Positions 33,933-43,031 are shown, numbered from the stretch's first letter. The stretch is DNA of 64,000 nt from Streptomyces xanthophaeus (GCF_030440515.1 NZ_CP076543.1:7355001-7419000); one strand, 5' to 3'. The notes: a model not told the origin generated them from the letters alone. Numbers and translations: made by a program.

Positions 33933-34835
33933 ATGAGTCACGTCGCGTACGAGTTGGGCACGCAGCCCGCATGCTGGGAGCGGGCTGCCGAACTGGCCCC
34001 GGCCCGGCGGGCGGTGCTCCCGCAGCCGGGGGAGCGTACCGCGATCGTCGGGTGCGGGACCTCGTACTACATGGCCCAGGCGGCCGCAGTGCTGCGCGAG
34101 GAGTCCGGACAGGGCGAGACAGACGCCTTCCCCGCCTCCGAGTTCCCGCGCCACCGCCGCTACGACCGGGTCGTCGCCCTGACCCGGTCCGGCACCACCA
34201 CCGAGGTACTGGACCTGTTGGCCGGGCTGCGGGACGCGGGCGTGCCCACGACCGCGGTCGTCGGCGATCCGGCCACCCCGGTGATGACCGCCGCGGACGA
34301 GCTGGTCGTCCTCGACTTCGCCGACGAACAGTCCGTCGTGCAGACCCGGTTCGCGACCACCGCCCTCACGCTGCTGCGCGCCCATGTCGGCCGGCACACT
34401 CCTTCCGCGGTCGCCGACGCCCGCACCGCCCTCGTCGAGCCGCTGCCCGCCGACATCGCAGGCCGGGGCCAGTTCACCTTCCTCGGCCGCGGCTGGAGCG
34501 TCGGACTCGCCCACGAGGCCGCGCTGAAGATGCGCGAGGCCTCGCTGTCCTGGGCCGAGTCCTACCCGGCGATGGAGTACCGGCACGGGCCCATCAGCGT
34601 CTCCGGGCCCGGCACCGTGACCTGGTCGCTCGACGAGGCCCCCGACGGGCTCGCCGAGCAGGTACGCGCCACCGGCTCCCAGTGGGTGCCCGGCCGGCTC
34701 GACCCGCTCGCCGAACTGGTCCGCGTACACCGCCTCGCCCTCGCCGTCGCCGCCCACCGGCAGCTGGATCCGGACGCGCCGCGCAACCTCACGCGCTCGG
34801 TGATCCTCACCGCGGGCGAGGAGGCGGTCCGATGA
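33933..34835 (+). CDS. SIS-domain sugar isomerase/deaminase, AgaS-like
   Basis: 300 residues with two SIS repeats. The first has TAIVGCGTSYYMAQAAA and ALTRSGTTTEVLDLL; the second has FTFLGRGWSVGLAHEAALKMREASLSWAESYPAMEYRHGP, typical of AgaS/GlmS-type phosphosugar enzymes. ATG 33933 follows GAGGGAGC. Its stop overlaps the aldolase start (ATGA), so the two are coupled. The set suggests amino-sugar or tagatose-phosphate use, without the exact substrate. Confidence 0.88.
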   Translation: MSHVAYELGTQPACWERAAELAPARRAVLPQPGERTAIVGCGTSYYMAQAAAVLREESGQGETDAFPASEFPRHRRYDRVVALTRSGTTTEVLDLLAGLRDAGVPTTAVVGDPATPVMTAADELVVLDFADEQSVVQTRFATTALTLLRAHVGRHTPSAVADARTALVEPLPADIAGRGQFTFLGRGWSVGLAHEAALKMREASLSWAESYPAMEYRHGPISVSGPGTVTWSLDEAPDGLAEQVRATGSQWVPGRLDPLAELVRVHRLALAVAAHRQLDPDAPRNLTRSVILTAGEEAVR

Positions 34836-35668
34836 GCCTGGTCCGGGCCGGCGACCTCGTCCTGGAGGCGGCCGCGGCCGGCCGGGCCGTCGCCGCCTTC
34901 AACATCATCACCCTGGAGCACGCCGAAGCCGTCGTGGCCGGGGCCGAGGCGGCCAGCCTGCCGGTCATCCTCCAACTGAGCGAGAACGCCGTGAAGTTCC
35001 GCGGCGGGCAGCTGCTGCCCATCTCCCGGGCCGCCGGCGCGTGCGCGGAGGCCGCCGGGGTCCCCGTCGGCCTGCACCTCGACCACGTCAAGAGCCCCGA
35101 GCTGCTCCGGCAGGCCTGCGACGCCGGATACAGCTCGGTGATGTACGACGCCGCGCAACTCCCGTACGCCGAGAACCTGGAGGCCACCCGGTCCGCGGCC
35201 GAATGGGCGCACGCCAACGGGCTGTGGATCGAGGCCGAGCTGGGCGAGGTCGGCGGCAAGAACGGCGCCGCGCCGCTCGACCCGCACGCGCCCGGCGCCC
35301 GTACCGACCCCGACGAGGCCCGGCGGTTCGTCGCCGACTCCGGGGTCGACGCCCTCGCCGTCGCCATCGGCAGCAGCCATGCGATGACCAGCCGGACCGC
35401 GGCCCTGGACCATGTGCTGCTGGCCCGGCTGGCCAAGACCGTGGACGTACCGCTCGTCCTGCACGGCTCCTCGGGGCTGCCGGACGCCGAGCTCGCGGCG
35501 GCCGTCGCGGGCGGCATCCGCAAGGTCAACATCGGCACCGCCCTCAACGTGGCGATGACCGAAGCCATCCGTACCCACCTGACCCCGGCGGACCCCCGGC
35601 CGTACCTGACGGCGGCCCGTACGGCGATGACGGCGACGGCGACGGCTATGATCGGCGCCCTGAACTGA
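34832..35668 (+). CDS. Class II fructose/tagatose-bisphosphate aldolase family
   Basis: 278 residues of the class II aldolase family (GatY/KbaY/FbaA). Zinc-binding and catalytic parts include AFNIITLEHAEAVV, GLHLDHVKSPELL (LDH), EAELGEVGG, LAVAIGSSHA and LVLHGSSGLPD. With AgaS-like and DeoR genes, it probably cleaves tagatose-1,6-bisphosphate or a related ketose bisphosphate to triose phosphates. ATG is within the 4-bp overlap with the SIS gene. Confidence 0.9.
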   Translation: MSLVRAGDLVLEAAAAGRAVAAFNIITLEHAEAVVAGAEAASLPVILQLSENAVKFRGGQLLPISRAAGACAEAAGVPVGLHLDHVKSPELLRQACDAGYSSVMYDAAQLPYAENLEATRSAAEWAHANGLWIEAELGEVGGKNGAAPLDPHAPGARTDPDEARRFVADSGVDALAVAIGSSHAMTSRTAALDHVLLARLAKTVDVPLVLHGSSGLPDAELAAAVAGGIRKVNIGTALNVAMTEAIRTHLTPADPRPYLTAARTAMTATATAMIGALN

Positions 35669-35690
35669 CGGGCGGCGGGGGCGGGCGATC

Positions 35691-36233
35691 ATGGACATAC
35701 ACCGGGGACGTACGAATCGCCGCCGGTTCCTGATGATCGCCGGCCTCCCGCTGCTGACGGTGGGCGCGGGCATGACCTACCTCCTGTGGCCGGAGCCGCC
35801 GCGCCGGGCCGAGGTCCGTACCGACCTGGAGCCGCTGAACGAGCGGCTCGGGCCGTTCCTGGGCGAGCTGACCGACGCGCACTGGCTGGGCTACGACATC
35901 GACGACGCGGCCGACGACCGGACCATCCCGGGCCCCGACTCCCGGATCCGCGTCGTCGGTGTCGCCCACCTGCGGCCCGGAGGCGCGGCCGCGATCACCG
36001 GCAAGCCCGACCACGCCTTCGCCGCCACCGGTGCGCCGTCCGACCTGCCCGCCGCGTTGAAGCAGCACCTGCCGGCCGACGCGGCCTGGCAGCACAGCCC
36101 CGGCTTCGACGCGTACGCGAACGGCCGGGGCGACGGCAGCCAGGCTTCGGACGGGATCCCGCCCTCCGGCCGGTACCTCTTCGACACGGCCCGCGACCTC
36201 GTCCACTTCGACGTCCTGTACTACTTCACCTGA
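35691..36233 (+). CDS. Hypothetical Tat-type exported/anchored protein
   Basis: 180 residues. The start TNRRRFLMIAGLPLLTVGAGMTYLLW fits a twin-arginine signal or anchor. The mature part has WLGYDIDDAADD, VVGVAHLRPGGAAAI and ends in DLVHFDVLYYF. I do not recognise the family. It lies 22 bp after the aldolase, in the same direction, so co-transcription is possible but its function gives no clue. Confidence 0.75.
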   Translation: MDIHRGRTNRRRFLMIAGLPLLTVGAGMTYLLWPEPPRRAEVRTDLEPLNERLGPFLGELTDAHWLGYDIDDAADDRTIPGPDSRIRVVGVAHLRPGGAAAITGKPDHAFAATGAPSDLPAALKQHLPADAAWQHSPGFDAYANGRGDGSQASDGIPPSGRYLFDTARDLVHFDVLYYFT

Positions 36234-36334
36234 CATCGGGCGGGGAGCGGCCGGCGGACGTCCCGCTCGGCGGGAGGACGCCCGCAGCGCGGTCGAAGGT
36301 GCGCCGCGCATGGTCTTGCGTCGTACAGCAGTCG

Positions 36335-37021
36335 TCAGCGCGGTGTGAGGCGGGCCTGGTGGTACTGGATCCCGTGCCACCGGGCCTGGTCCGGGCGGGC
36401 GCCCCGGTCCAGGGTCCGGGTGCCCTCGGCGAGCGTCAGGGCGCCTTCGGTGGACAGGACGAGGGCGACGAACCAGGTGGTGCGATCGGGCTCGACGGTC
36501 TCGTCGTAGTACCAGTCGGCGGTGACACGGGCCTCCCCGGCGAGGAAGGGGCGCTGCAGGAAGTCCTGTACGGGGAGCGGGAAATGGCCGAGCACCCCCT
36601 GGGCCTCCGGAACCAGTTCCAGGCGCAGCACCGGAGCCCCCGGCAGGCCCGGGGCGGTGGCCCGCCCGTCCGCCGCGGGCCGCCCGTCGAAGGACCGGCT
36701 GTGCAGCGAGCCCGGTTCCACCCGGGCGCGCTGCCCGCGGAACTCCGCCACCCCGTCCCGCAGCACCTGGCCGACCCGGCACAGCCCGCGGTTCCCGACC
36801 ACCAGCGCGGCGGGGCGCCCGTCGGCATCCGGCCCGGCCCACCAGGTCAGGCACCGGCCCGCCTTCTCCAGCAGCCGGGCCCGTACGTCCCCCGGAAGCA
36901 GCTCCCAGTACGCGTGCCGGGCCGGGATCCCGGGGTCGGTGGGGAGGGCGCCCGGCTCGTGGATCTGCGTCACCGCCCGCGTGAACTCGGGGTCCTCGCG
37001 GCGCCATGCGTCGATGTCCAT
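36335..37021 (-). CDS. Uncharacterised protein
   Basis: 228 residues, no signal peptide or transmembrane segment, no family recognised. Features include WELLPGDVRARLLEKAG near residue 40 and repeated beta-type segments with RVTADWYYDETVEPDRTTWFVALVLSTEGALTLAEGTRTLDRG near the end. Codon use matches its neighbours. It has its own strand and no close partner. Confidence 0.72.
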   Translation of the reverse strand: MDIDAWRREDPEFTRAVTQIHEPGALPTDPGIPARHAYWELLPGDVRARLLEKAGRCLTWWAGPDADGRPAALVVGNRGLCRVGQVLRDGVAEFRGQRARVEPGSLHSRSFDGRPAADGRATAPGLPGAPVLRLELVPEAQGVLGHFPLPVQDFLQRPFLAGEARVTADWYYDETVEPDRTTWFVALVLSTEGALTLAEGTRTLDRGARPDQARWHGIQYHQARLTPR

Positions 37022-37103
37022 ATCCGCCCATTGTGCGGCAGGCGGCCGAACTGCACCCGAGTTTCAGGCGAGTCGGGGACGAGGCCGGCGGCCGGGCGCG
37101 CTC

Positions 37104-37655
37104 TCAGATGCCTATGGCCCCGTCGATCCGCTCGCGCAGGAGGTCGGCGTGCCCGTTGTGCCGCGCGTACTCCTCCACCATGTGGATCAGCACCCAGCGC
37201 AGCGACACCTTCCCGCGCCACGCGTCGACGGCCTCGACGTCCAGATCGGGTGCCTCGGCCACGAAGCCTTCGGCGAAGGCCACTTCGGCGCGCCACGCCG
37301 CCCAGGCCGCTTCGACCGCCGCGGGATCGGCCAGGGCTCCGTCGAAGTCCCCGTCGGGATCCTCCGCCGAGGAGAACAGGGGCGGCGCGTCCTGGCCCGC
37401 CAGGACCTGCCGGAACCAGCGGCGCTCCGTATCGGCCAGGTGCCGGACCAGGCCGAGCAGGGAGAGCGTGGACGGTTCCACCGAGCGGCGCGCCAACTCC
37501 GCTCCGAGGCCTGCGCACTTGAGTTCCAGGGTGGCGCGGTGGTCCGCCAGGAAGGCGGCCAGCATCCGCCGCTCGTCACCGGTCGCGGGGCCGCTGAACC
37601 GGCCGTCCCGCTCGGGCTCGACGAAGAATTCCGCTCTGCTGCGTGGGCTCGTCAT
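37104..37655 (-). CDS. DinB/DUF664-family protein
   Basis: 183 residues from ATG 37655 (MTSPRSRAEFF). The four-helix DinB fold is marked by SLLGLVRHLADTERRWFRQVL and RWVLIHMVEEYARHNGHADLLRE, giving the three-histidine metal site. In actinobacteria many DUF664 proteins are mycothiol- or bacillithiol-dependent transferases. It is divergent from the acyl-CoA dehydrogenase across a 127-bp gap. Confidence 0.9.
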   Translation of the reverse strand: MTSPRSRAEFFVEPERDGRFSGPATGDERRMLAAFLADHRATLELKCAGLGAELARRSVEPSTLSLLGLVRHLADTERRWFRQVLAGQDAPPLFSSAEDPDGDFDGALADPAAVEAAWAAWRAEVAFAEGFVAEAPDLDVEAVDAWRGKVSLRWVLIHMVEEYARHNGHADLLRERIDGAIGI

Positions 37656-37712
37656 GGTCGCGATTATCGACGCCGGTTCCGATCGGCCGGTACCCGGGTC
37701 CTTCCGAATTCT

Positions 37713-37726
37713 TGGAACAGGTTCTA
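37713..37726. promoter_or_regulatory. KstR-type operator
   Basis: TGGAACAGGTTCTA is an exact match to the consensus TNNAACNNGTTNNA of the KstR repressor of actinobacterial sterol catabolism. It lies 57 bp upstream of the acyl-CoA dehydrogenase start, in the shared gap with dinB. Whether this organism has KstR is not known from this window. Confidence 0.55.
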
Positions 37727-37782
37727 CTCTGACCGCCGCCACCACCACAGCGACCGGCTGGACCGCGAGACCCGGAGGGGCC

Positions 37783-38973
37783 GTGCACCTCGAATACACG
37801 CCTGAGCAGCAGCAGTTGCGCACCGAGCTGCGCGCCTACTTCGCCGAGCTCGTGCCGCAGGACGTCTACGCCCGCTACGAGGACCCGGCCGCCCAGAAGC
37901 GCTTCTACCGGGACACCATCCGCCGGCTCGGCGCCGACGGCTGGCTCGGGGTCGGCTGGCCCAAGGAGTACGGCGGCCGCGGGATGACCCCGATGGACCA
38001 GTTCATCTTCTTCGACGAAGCCGCGCAGGCCGTCGTACCGCTGCCCCTGATGGCGCTCAACACGGTCGGGCCGACCATCATGCAGTTCGGCACCGACGAG
38101 CAGAAGGCGTACTTCCTGCCGAAGATCCTCGCCGGAGAGATCGACTTCGCCATCGGCTACAGCGAGCCCGACGCCGGCACCGACCTCGCCGCGCTCAAGT
38201 GCAAGGCCGTGCGCGAGGGCGACGAGGAGACCGGCACCTACGTCGTCGACGGACAGAAGATCTGGACCACCAACGGCGACACCGCCGACTGGGTCTGGCT
38301 CGCCGTACGCACCGACCCGGACGCCCCCGCCCACAAGGGCATCACCATGCTCCTGGTCCCGACCTCGGACCCCGGCTACTCCTGCACCCTCATCAACACC
38401 CTTGCCTCGCACGACACCACCGCCAGCTACTACGAGAACATCCGCGTCCCGGCGAGCCGCCGCGTCGGCCAGGAGAACAAGGGCTGGCGCCTGATCACCA
38501 ACCAGCTCAACCACGAACGCGTCACCCTCGCCGCACACGGCACGATGGCCATCCGGGCCCTCCACGACGTCCAGCGCTGGGCCGCCGCGACGAAACTCGC
38601 CGACGGCCGCCGGGTCATCGACCTCTCCTGGGTCCGCGGCCGCCTCGCCCGCACCCATGCCCGGCTCGACGCGATGAAGCTGCTCAACTGGCAGATGGTG
38701 GGCGCGGTCGAGGCCGGCACCCTCACCCCGCAGGACGCCTCCGCGGTCAAGGTGTACGGCTCGGAGGCCCGCCGGGACGCGTACGCCTGGCTGATGGAGG
38801 TCGTCGGCGCAGCAGGCTCCCTCAAGGACGGCTCGGCGGGCGCGGTCCTGCACGGCGAGCTCGAACGCGGCTACCGCAGCGCCGTGATCTTCACCTTCGG
38901 CGGGGGCAACAACGAGATCCAGCGTGAGATCATCTCCTGGATCGGCCTCGGCATGCCGCGCGTCCGCCGCTAG
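37783..38973 (+). CDS. Acyl-CoA dehydrogenase
   Basis: 396 residues starting at GTG 37783 after GGAGGG. The ACAD order is complete: helical N-domain (GWPKEYGGRG, IMQFGTDEQKAYFLPKILAGE), beta domain (FAIGYSEPDAGTDLAALKCKA, GQKIWTTNG) and C-terminal helices with FTFGGGNNEIQREIISWIGLGMPR. The end motif is like FadE proteins of sterol and long-chain acyl-CoA breakdown. A KstR-type site upstream supports steroid or acyl side-chain catabolism, but no other such gene adjoins. Confidence 0.92.
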   Translation: MHLEYTPEQQQLRTELRAYFAELVPQDVYARYEDPAAQKRFYRDTIRRLGADGWLGVGWPKEYGGRGMTPMDQFIFFDEAAQAVVPLPLMALNTVGPTIMQFGTDEQKAYFLPKILAGEIDFAIGYSEPDAGTDLAALKCKAVREGDEETGTYVVDGQKIWTTNGDTADWVWLAVRTDPDAPAHKGITMLLVPTSDPGYSCTLINTLASHDTTASYYENIRVPASRRVGQENKGWRLITNQLNHERVTLAAHGTMAIRALHDVQRWAAATKLADGRRVIDLSWVRGRLARTHARLDAMKLLNWQMVGAVEAGTLTPQDASAVKVYGSEARRDAYAWLMEVVGAAGSLKDGSAGAVLHGELERGYRSAVIFTFGGGNNEIQREIISWIGLGMPRVRR

Positions 38974-39039
38974 GGACTACGCCAACAACACCCCCCATGC
39001 TGCTGGGTGACAACCGCGGTCCGAGATGAGGAAGCTGCC

Positions 39040-39702
39040 ATGAGTACGGGAAGATGGCTGTGGGTCTGCCTGCAGCGCTACGTCATGACCGCCGCTCTCG
39101 GCTGGGTGGCCGCGGCCCTCGTGCTGCCCGTTCTGGGTGATGATCCCTTCTGGCCGTCGTTCGGCGCGGGGCTGGGAGCGGGGCTGATCGTGGTGCCCCT
39201 CCTGACGGTCGTGACCATGTTCGTACTCGTCCTGCTGGCCGGTCGCCGGTTCGAGCCGCCGACCGGCGGTCCCTCGCGGATCCGGGGCGGCCGGCTGATC
39301 GTGCTGCCCCTGGTCCTGCTGCTGCCCGTGGCCCTGCTCGTGCCACTGCAGTACCTGATCGTGCTCGGCGCGCAACTCGTGTACCTGGTGTGGGTGCTGC
39401 CCTGCCAGGACGCCCGCGACACGGCGGACGTACTGCGCTCGCTCGCCGACCCGGCCGTCCCGGCGGAGCAGCGGGCCCGGACGGCACGGGCGGTCGCGGG
39501 ACTGCAGGGCAGGCCGGTCGTCGAAGCCCTGGTGCAGACCTCGGCCGACGCGGAGCCGGAGGTCGCCGAAGCGGGTCTGGAGACCCTCTGCACCATCTGG
39601 CGGCGCGACGGAGTCGTCGGCGAGGACCTGCTGCTGAAGCTCGACCCGCAGGCCCAGGACCGCGTCCGGGCCCTCGGCGTCAGGGTGCGGAGCCCTTGGT
39701 GA
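39040..39702 (+). CDS. Hypothetical membrane protein
   Basis: 220 residues with about four transmembrane segments in the first 125 residues (WVAAALVLPVL, AGLIVVPLLTVVTMFVLVLLAG, LIVLPLVLLLPVALLVPL, YLIVLGAQLVYLVWVL). The cytosolic tail from about 130 is helical, with HEAT-like PEVAEAGLETLCTIWRRDG. ATG 39040 follows GAGGAAG. No family recognised. Confidence 0.75.
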   Translation: MSTGRWLWVCLQRYVMTAALGWVAAALVLPVLGDDPFWPSFGAGLGAGLIVVPLLTVVTMFVLVLLAGRRFEPPTGGPSRIRGGRLIVLPLVLLLPVALLVPLQYLIVLGAQLVYLVWVLPCQDARDTADVLRSLADPAVPAEQRARTARAVAGLQGRPVVEALVQTSADAEPEVAEAGLETLCTIWRRDGVVGEDLLLKLDPQAQDRVRALGVRVRSPW

Positions 39703-39743
39703 TAACGCCGGCGACCGGCCGCGCATGACGCCTTGTGAGGCCT

Positions 39744-39934
39744 AGGTCGTCTCTTCCGGATCTTGCCGGGCCCGGCCCGCCCGGCACGGCACCTCATCCC
39801 CCAGACTCCGTCCGGGGGGACCCCCAGGTTGCCGGGGCACCCGAGTACGTCCCGTACACGAGCGCCCCTCCGCCTTGCGAGGCACCGCACCGGACGACCC
39901 GGGCTCATCCGGCAAGATCCGAAAGAGACGGCCT
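39744..39934. mobile_element. MITE-like element with 26-bp terminal inverted repeats
   Basis: 191 bp with no ORF of its own. The 26-bp ends 39744-39769 and 39909-39934 are inverted repeats with only two mismatches, and share the inner part CGGATCTTGCCGG. A 52-bp interior stretch recurs in degenerate form at 2881-2932. Size, terminal repeats and intergenic site fit a miniature inverted-repeat element moved by a transposase elsewhere. CCT flanks both ends, but a clear target-site duplication was not found. It could also be a large stable RNA hairpin. Confidence 0.6.
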
Positions 39935-40506
39935 GGTCCGGCGAGGGCTGCCGTAGCGATCACGGCGGCACGTCATGTCGGGCCGTGCGGGTGACGGTGC
40001 TGTCGGGTGCGGGGCCGGTGACGCGACCCGTCGGACAGGCATGGACGCGGCCGCCTTCGCAGGCGAGGTCGGGTACGCCGAGCCGGCGGCGCATCCCGAA
40101 GCCCTCGACGAGCTGCGGTCCGCAAAGCCGGTGTCGTCAACCCGGAACGCGACTCCGGCCTCGGACACAGCGTCCGTGGCCGTTTCGCGAGGACGCCGCT
40201 TCGGCCACGACCACGGCGTCCGTCTCCGGTGCGGCGACAGCCCGGAGACCGGCACAGGACGCGGCCCTGCCGGGCTTCGCCCCCCCCCGGCGACCTTGGC
40301 CGGCAGGTCATCCCGCTCCGCCGTGCTCCTCCACGACCCCGGGGACCGACTCCGTCGTTCGGCCCATCAAGGGCACCGGCCGCGGCGCCGAAAAGGACCA
40401 AGCGGAGTCGCCCACCCTCGCGTTCCGGTACGCCTCCGCGCCTCAGGCCGCCCCGATGACGGCGGTCCCGTGCCCCCAGCCGAGACAGGCCCGGAGGAGA
40501 TCCCGC
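39935..40506. other. Non-coding or decayed stretch
   Basis: 570 bp between the MITE-like element and the BNR gene. Open frames here do not look like proteins: they are low-complexity and end in the BNR gene in the wrong frame. Codon third-position bias is weaker than in the neighbours. It may be a degraded gene; I see no recognisable motif. Confidence 0.4.
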
Positions 40507-41979
40507 ATGCGCGTCTTCCTGCCCCTCACCGCCGTCACCACCGCCGCGCTCCTGCTCGTCACGGTCACCGGCGCGACTTCCGCCGCAGCAGACCGGAACC
40601 CCGACGGCACGGCACTGGTCAAGGTGTCCCACGGCGACCCGTACGCGGACTGCACCATCGGTGCGAGGTCCCCCGACAGCGTCGTCTACCCCGGCACCGA
40701 GGTCGAGCCGTACCTGTCCGTCGACCCGCACGACTCCAAGCGCGTGGTCACCGTGTTCCAGCAGGACCGCTGGAACGACGGCGGCGCCCGCGGGCTGGCC
40801 GCCTCCTGGTCCACGGACGGCCACACCTTCCACCGCAGCACGCTGCCGTTCAGCCTGTGCGCCCCCGGCGGCGCCGACTTCGAACGGGCCACCGACCCCT
40901 GGGTGAGCACCGGACCGGACGGCACCGTCTACGCGAGCGGCGAGGGCGTCGACTTCATCAAGAGCACGCGCACCGGCCTCCTGGCCGCCACGTCCCGCGA
41001 CGGCGGCCGCACTTGGCAGAACCTCACCACCACGCACGTCGACGAGCAGCCGTTCTTCAACGACAAGCCCTCGCTCACCGCCGACCCGATCCGTGAGGGC
41101 ACCGCCTACCAGGTCTGGAACCGCCTCGACAACGACCCGCCCGGCCCCAGTTCCCTCGACGGTCCCGGCTACATCTCCGTCACCCGTGACGGCGGCCGCA
41201 CCTGGAGCGGGGCACGGCCCTTCGTCGACACCAGCTCCGTGCCCAACACCCAGACCATCGGCCATCTGATCGTCGTCGACCGGCACACCGGCACCCTGTA
41301 CGACTTCTTCGACCGGATCACCCACTCCGATGACCTGAGCACCATCGTCGAAGCCCGCTACGAGGTGGTCACCTCGACCGACGCCGGAGAGACCTGGAGC
41401 ACCCCGGTCGTCGTGGCCGAGGACACCTCCGTACCGGAGGTCGACCCGAACGACCCCGCCAAGGTGCTGCGCGCCGCGTCCACCCTGCCCAGCCCGGCCG
41501 TCGACCCGAAGACGGGCACGCTCTACATGGCGTACGAGGGCTCGGACTTCTCCGGCGGCAGGTTCGACTCCGTCCAGCTGGTGCGCTCCACCGACGGCGG
41601 ACGCACCTGGGGAGCCCCGGAGCTGATCAGCCCCGAGGACGTGCCGGCCTTCTCCCCGTCGATCGCGGTCGACGAGCGGGGCACGGTCGCACTCACCTAC
41701 TACGACCTGCGCTTCCTCGAGCCGGGCGACACCACCACCCTGCCCACCGCCTACCAGCTGGCCACCCTGCCGCACGGGGACCCGAAGCGCCGGACCGAGC
41801 GACGCATCTCGCGGATCTTCGACTGGCTGCAGGCACCGTTCGCCGGGGGCTACTTCCTCGGCGACTACCAAGGCCTGGTGGCGGACGGCAAGGGAGTACG
41901 GGCGGTGCTCACCGAGACCCACTCCGGCGCACCGGAGAACCGTACGGACGTGTACACCGGCAGTTTCCGCACCAGCTGA
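40507..41979 (+). CDS. Secreted sialidase-like BNR-repeat protein
   Basis: 490 residues. A Sec signal (MRVFLPLTAVTTAALLLVTVTGATSAAA) is followed by a beta-propeller with Asp-box repeats: SRDGGRTW, TRDGGRTW, STDAGETW and STDGGRTW. YLSVDPHDSKRVVTVFQQDRW also fits the exo-alpha-sialidase-like family. The full catalytic set of true sialidases (Arg triad, Tyr/Glu) was not confirmed, so it is best called a BNR-propeller protein. ATG 40507 follows AGGAGAT. Confidence 0.85.
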   Translation: MRVFLPLTAVTTAALLLVTVTGATSAAADRNPDGTALVKVSHGDPYADCTIGARSPDSVVYPGTEVEPYLSVDPHDSKRVVTVFQQDRWNDGGARGLAASWSTDGHTFHRSTLPFSLCAPGGADFERATDPWVSTGPDGTVYASGEGVDFIKSTRTGLLAATSRDGGRTWQNLTTTHVDEQPFFNDKPSLTADPIREGTAYQVWNRLDNDPPGPSSLDGPGYISVTRDGGRTWSGARPFVDTSSVPNTQTIGHLIVVDRHTGTLYDFFDRITHSDDLSTIVEARYEVVTSTDAGETWSTPVVVAEDTSVPEVDPNDPAKVLRAASTLPSPAVDPKTGTLYMAYEGSDFSGGRFDSVQLVRSTDGGRTWGAPELISPEDVPAFSPSIAVDERGTVALTYYDLRFLEPGDTTTLPTAYQLATLPHGDPKRRTERRISRIFDWLQAPFAGGYFLGDYQGLVADGKGVRAVLTETHSGAPENRTDVYTGSFRTS

Positions 41980-42052
41980 CCGACGCGGACGCCGTCGGGG
42001 CGATCCGGCACGCCGCGGCCTGAGTACAGGCGGCCGTTGAGCGGTTACGGAG

Positions 42053-42613
42053 TTGTTGCAGGAATTGTGGGGTCCGGCACAGCGCTCTCCCTTGCTGCGA
42101 TGGTGGGGTCGGGCAGTGGCGTACTTCTTGTTGGTCCTCGTCCCGGCAGGTCTGGTCCTTCCGCTGGTCTTCGCGGGCCGGGCCTTCGGTGTGCTGGCCC
42201 GTGCCGGGGGTTCGCGGCGTGCCGACAGCGCGGCCTGGCTGCGGATCGCCGGCTTCGTCTCGGCGGCGATCGCGGTGGGCGTGTACGCCTGGGGCCTGCT
42301 GCACGTCACCGGCGCGGTCATGTCGGCCGAGGACGGCGGGACGAATTCGTCCCCCATCGCGCCCTGCCGTACCCAGGGCTGGGAATACCGGGGGGAAGGG
42401 ATCACCGGCTACCGGGTGGAGTACGTGCCGCTGCGGTTCGTGTGCGAGACGGACGACGTCGGCGACTACACCACCTCCGTCCCCGGCTACGTCAACCCGG
42501 TCTTCTTCTTCCTGGGCCTCGCCGCCGCCGTCTGCTTCACCGTCGTAGCCCTCGATTCCGGCAGCGGCCGCGGGCGGACCGGCACCGGAACGGGAACGGG
42601 GACGGGAACGTAG
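42053..42613 (+). CDS. Hypothetical two-to-three-helix membrane protein
   Basis: 186 residues from TTG 42053, with GTG 42116 as an alternative start. Hydrophobic segments: VAYFLLVLVPAGLVLPLVFA, IAGFVSAAIAVGVYAWGLLHV and PVFFFLGLAAAVCFTVVAL. The loop between has two cysteines (APCRTQGWEYRGEG, RFVCETDD), possibly bonded outside the cell. It ends in a Gly-Thr repeat encoded by a near-perfect 6-bp tandem repeat (about 42584-42610), likely slippage. No family recognised. Confidence 0.7.
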   Translation: MLQELWGPAQRSPLLRWWGRAVAYFLLVLVPAGLVLPLVFAGRAFGVLARAGGSRRADSAAWLRIAGFVSAAIAVGVYAWGLLHVTGAVMSAEDGGTNSSPIAPCRTQGWEYRGEGITGYRVEYVPLRFVCETDDVGDYTTSVPGYVNPVFFFLGLAAAVCFTVVALDSGSGRGRTGTGTGTGTGT

Positions 42614-42617
42614 CGGA

Positions 42618-43031
42618 TCAGCCGGCGGTGGTGATCGCGACGAGTTCGACCTCGAAGCCGTCGTCGTTCTCCAGGTAGGCGGCGTAGTGCTGGGGGCCGC
42701 CGGCGTGCGGATGCCGGTCCGGGAACATCAGGCGCCAGCCGTGGCGGACCGACTCCTCGGCGAGGCGCTCGACCGCGGCCTCGTCCTCCACATGGAAGGC
42801 CAGGTGGTTCAGTCCCGGCCGGCAGCGGTCGTGCCGGTCGGACGTGAGGGCCGGGGACCGTTCGACGACCAGGTACGTCGGCCCGAGCCGCCAGCTGCGG
42901 CCGTCGGCCCAGTGCTGGTAGGGCGTGTGGCCCAGGGCCTCCAGGAGCCAGCCGAGCGAGGCGATCGCGCGGTCGAGGTCCGGCACCCACAGTTCGATGT
43001 GATGCAGCGTGCCGCTGACCGGCCGGCTCAC
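42618..43031 (-). CDS. VOC/glyoxalase-fold protein
   Basis: 137 residues from GTG 43031. Two beta-alpha-beta-beta-beta repeats: LHHIELWVPDLDRAIASLGWLLEALGH and LNHLAFHVEDEAAVERLAEESVRHG, ending DGFEVELVAI with the metal-ligand Glu. The GTGA overlap with the MepB-like gene shows coupling. Enzyme type (dioxygenase, resistance protein or isomerase) cannot be told. Confidence 0.87.
   Translation of the reverse strand: MSRPVSGTLHHIELWVPDLDRAIASLGWLLEALGHTPYQHWADGRSWRLGPTYLVVERSPALTSDRHDRCRPGLNHLAFHVEDEAAVERLAEESVRHGWRLMFPDRHPHAGGPQHYAAYLENDDGFEVELVAITTAG

Noticed and set aside
39763..40506. N-terminal extension of the BNR protein to 39763
   Set aside because: It would run through the MITE-like element and remove the Sec signal from the N-terminus; ATG 40507 has a good ribosome site and signal peptide.
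42584..42613. Near-perfect 6-bp tandem repeat as a regulatory repeat
   Set aside because: It lies inside the coding frame and only encodes a Gly-Thr tail, most simply explained by slippage.
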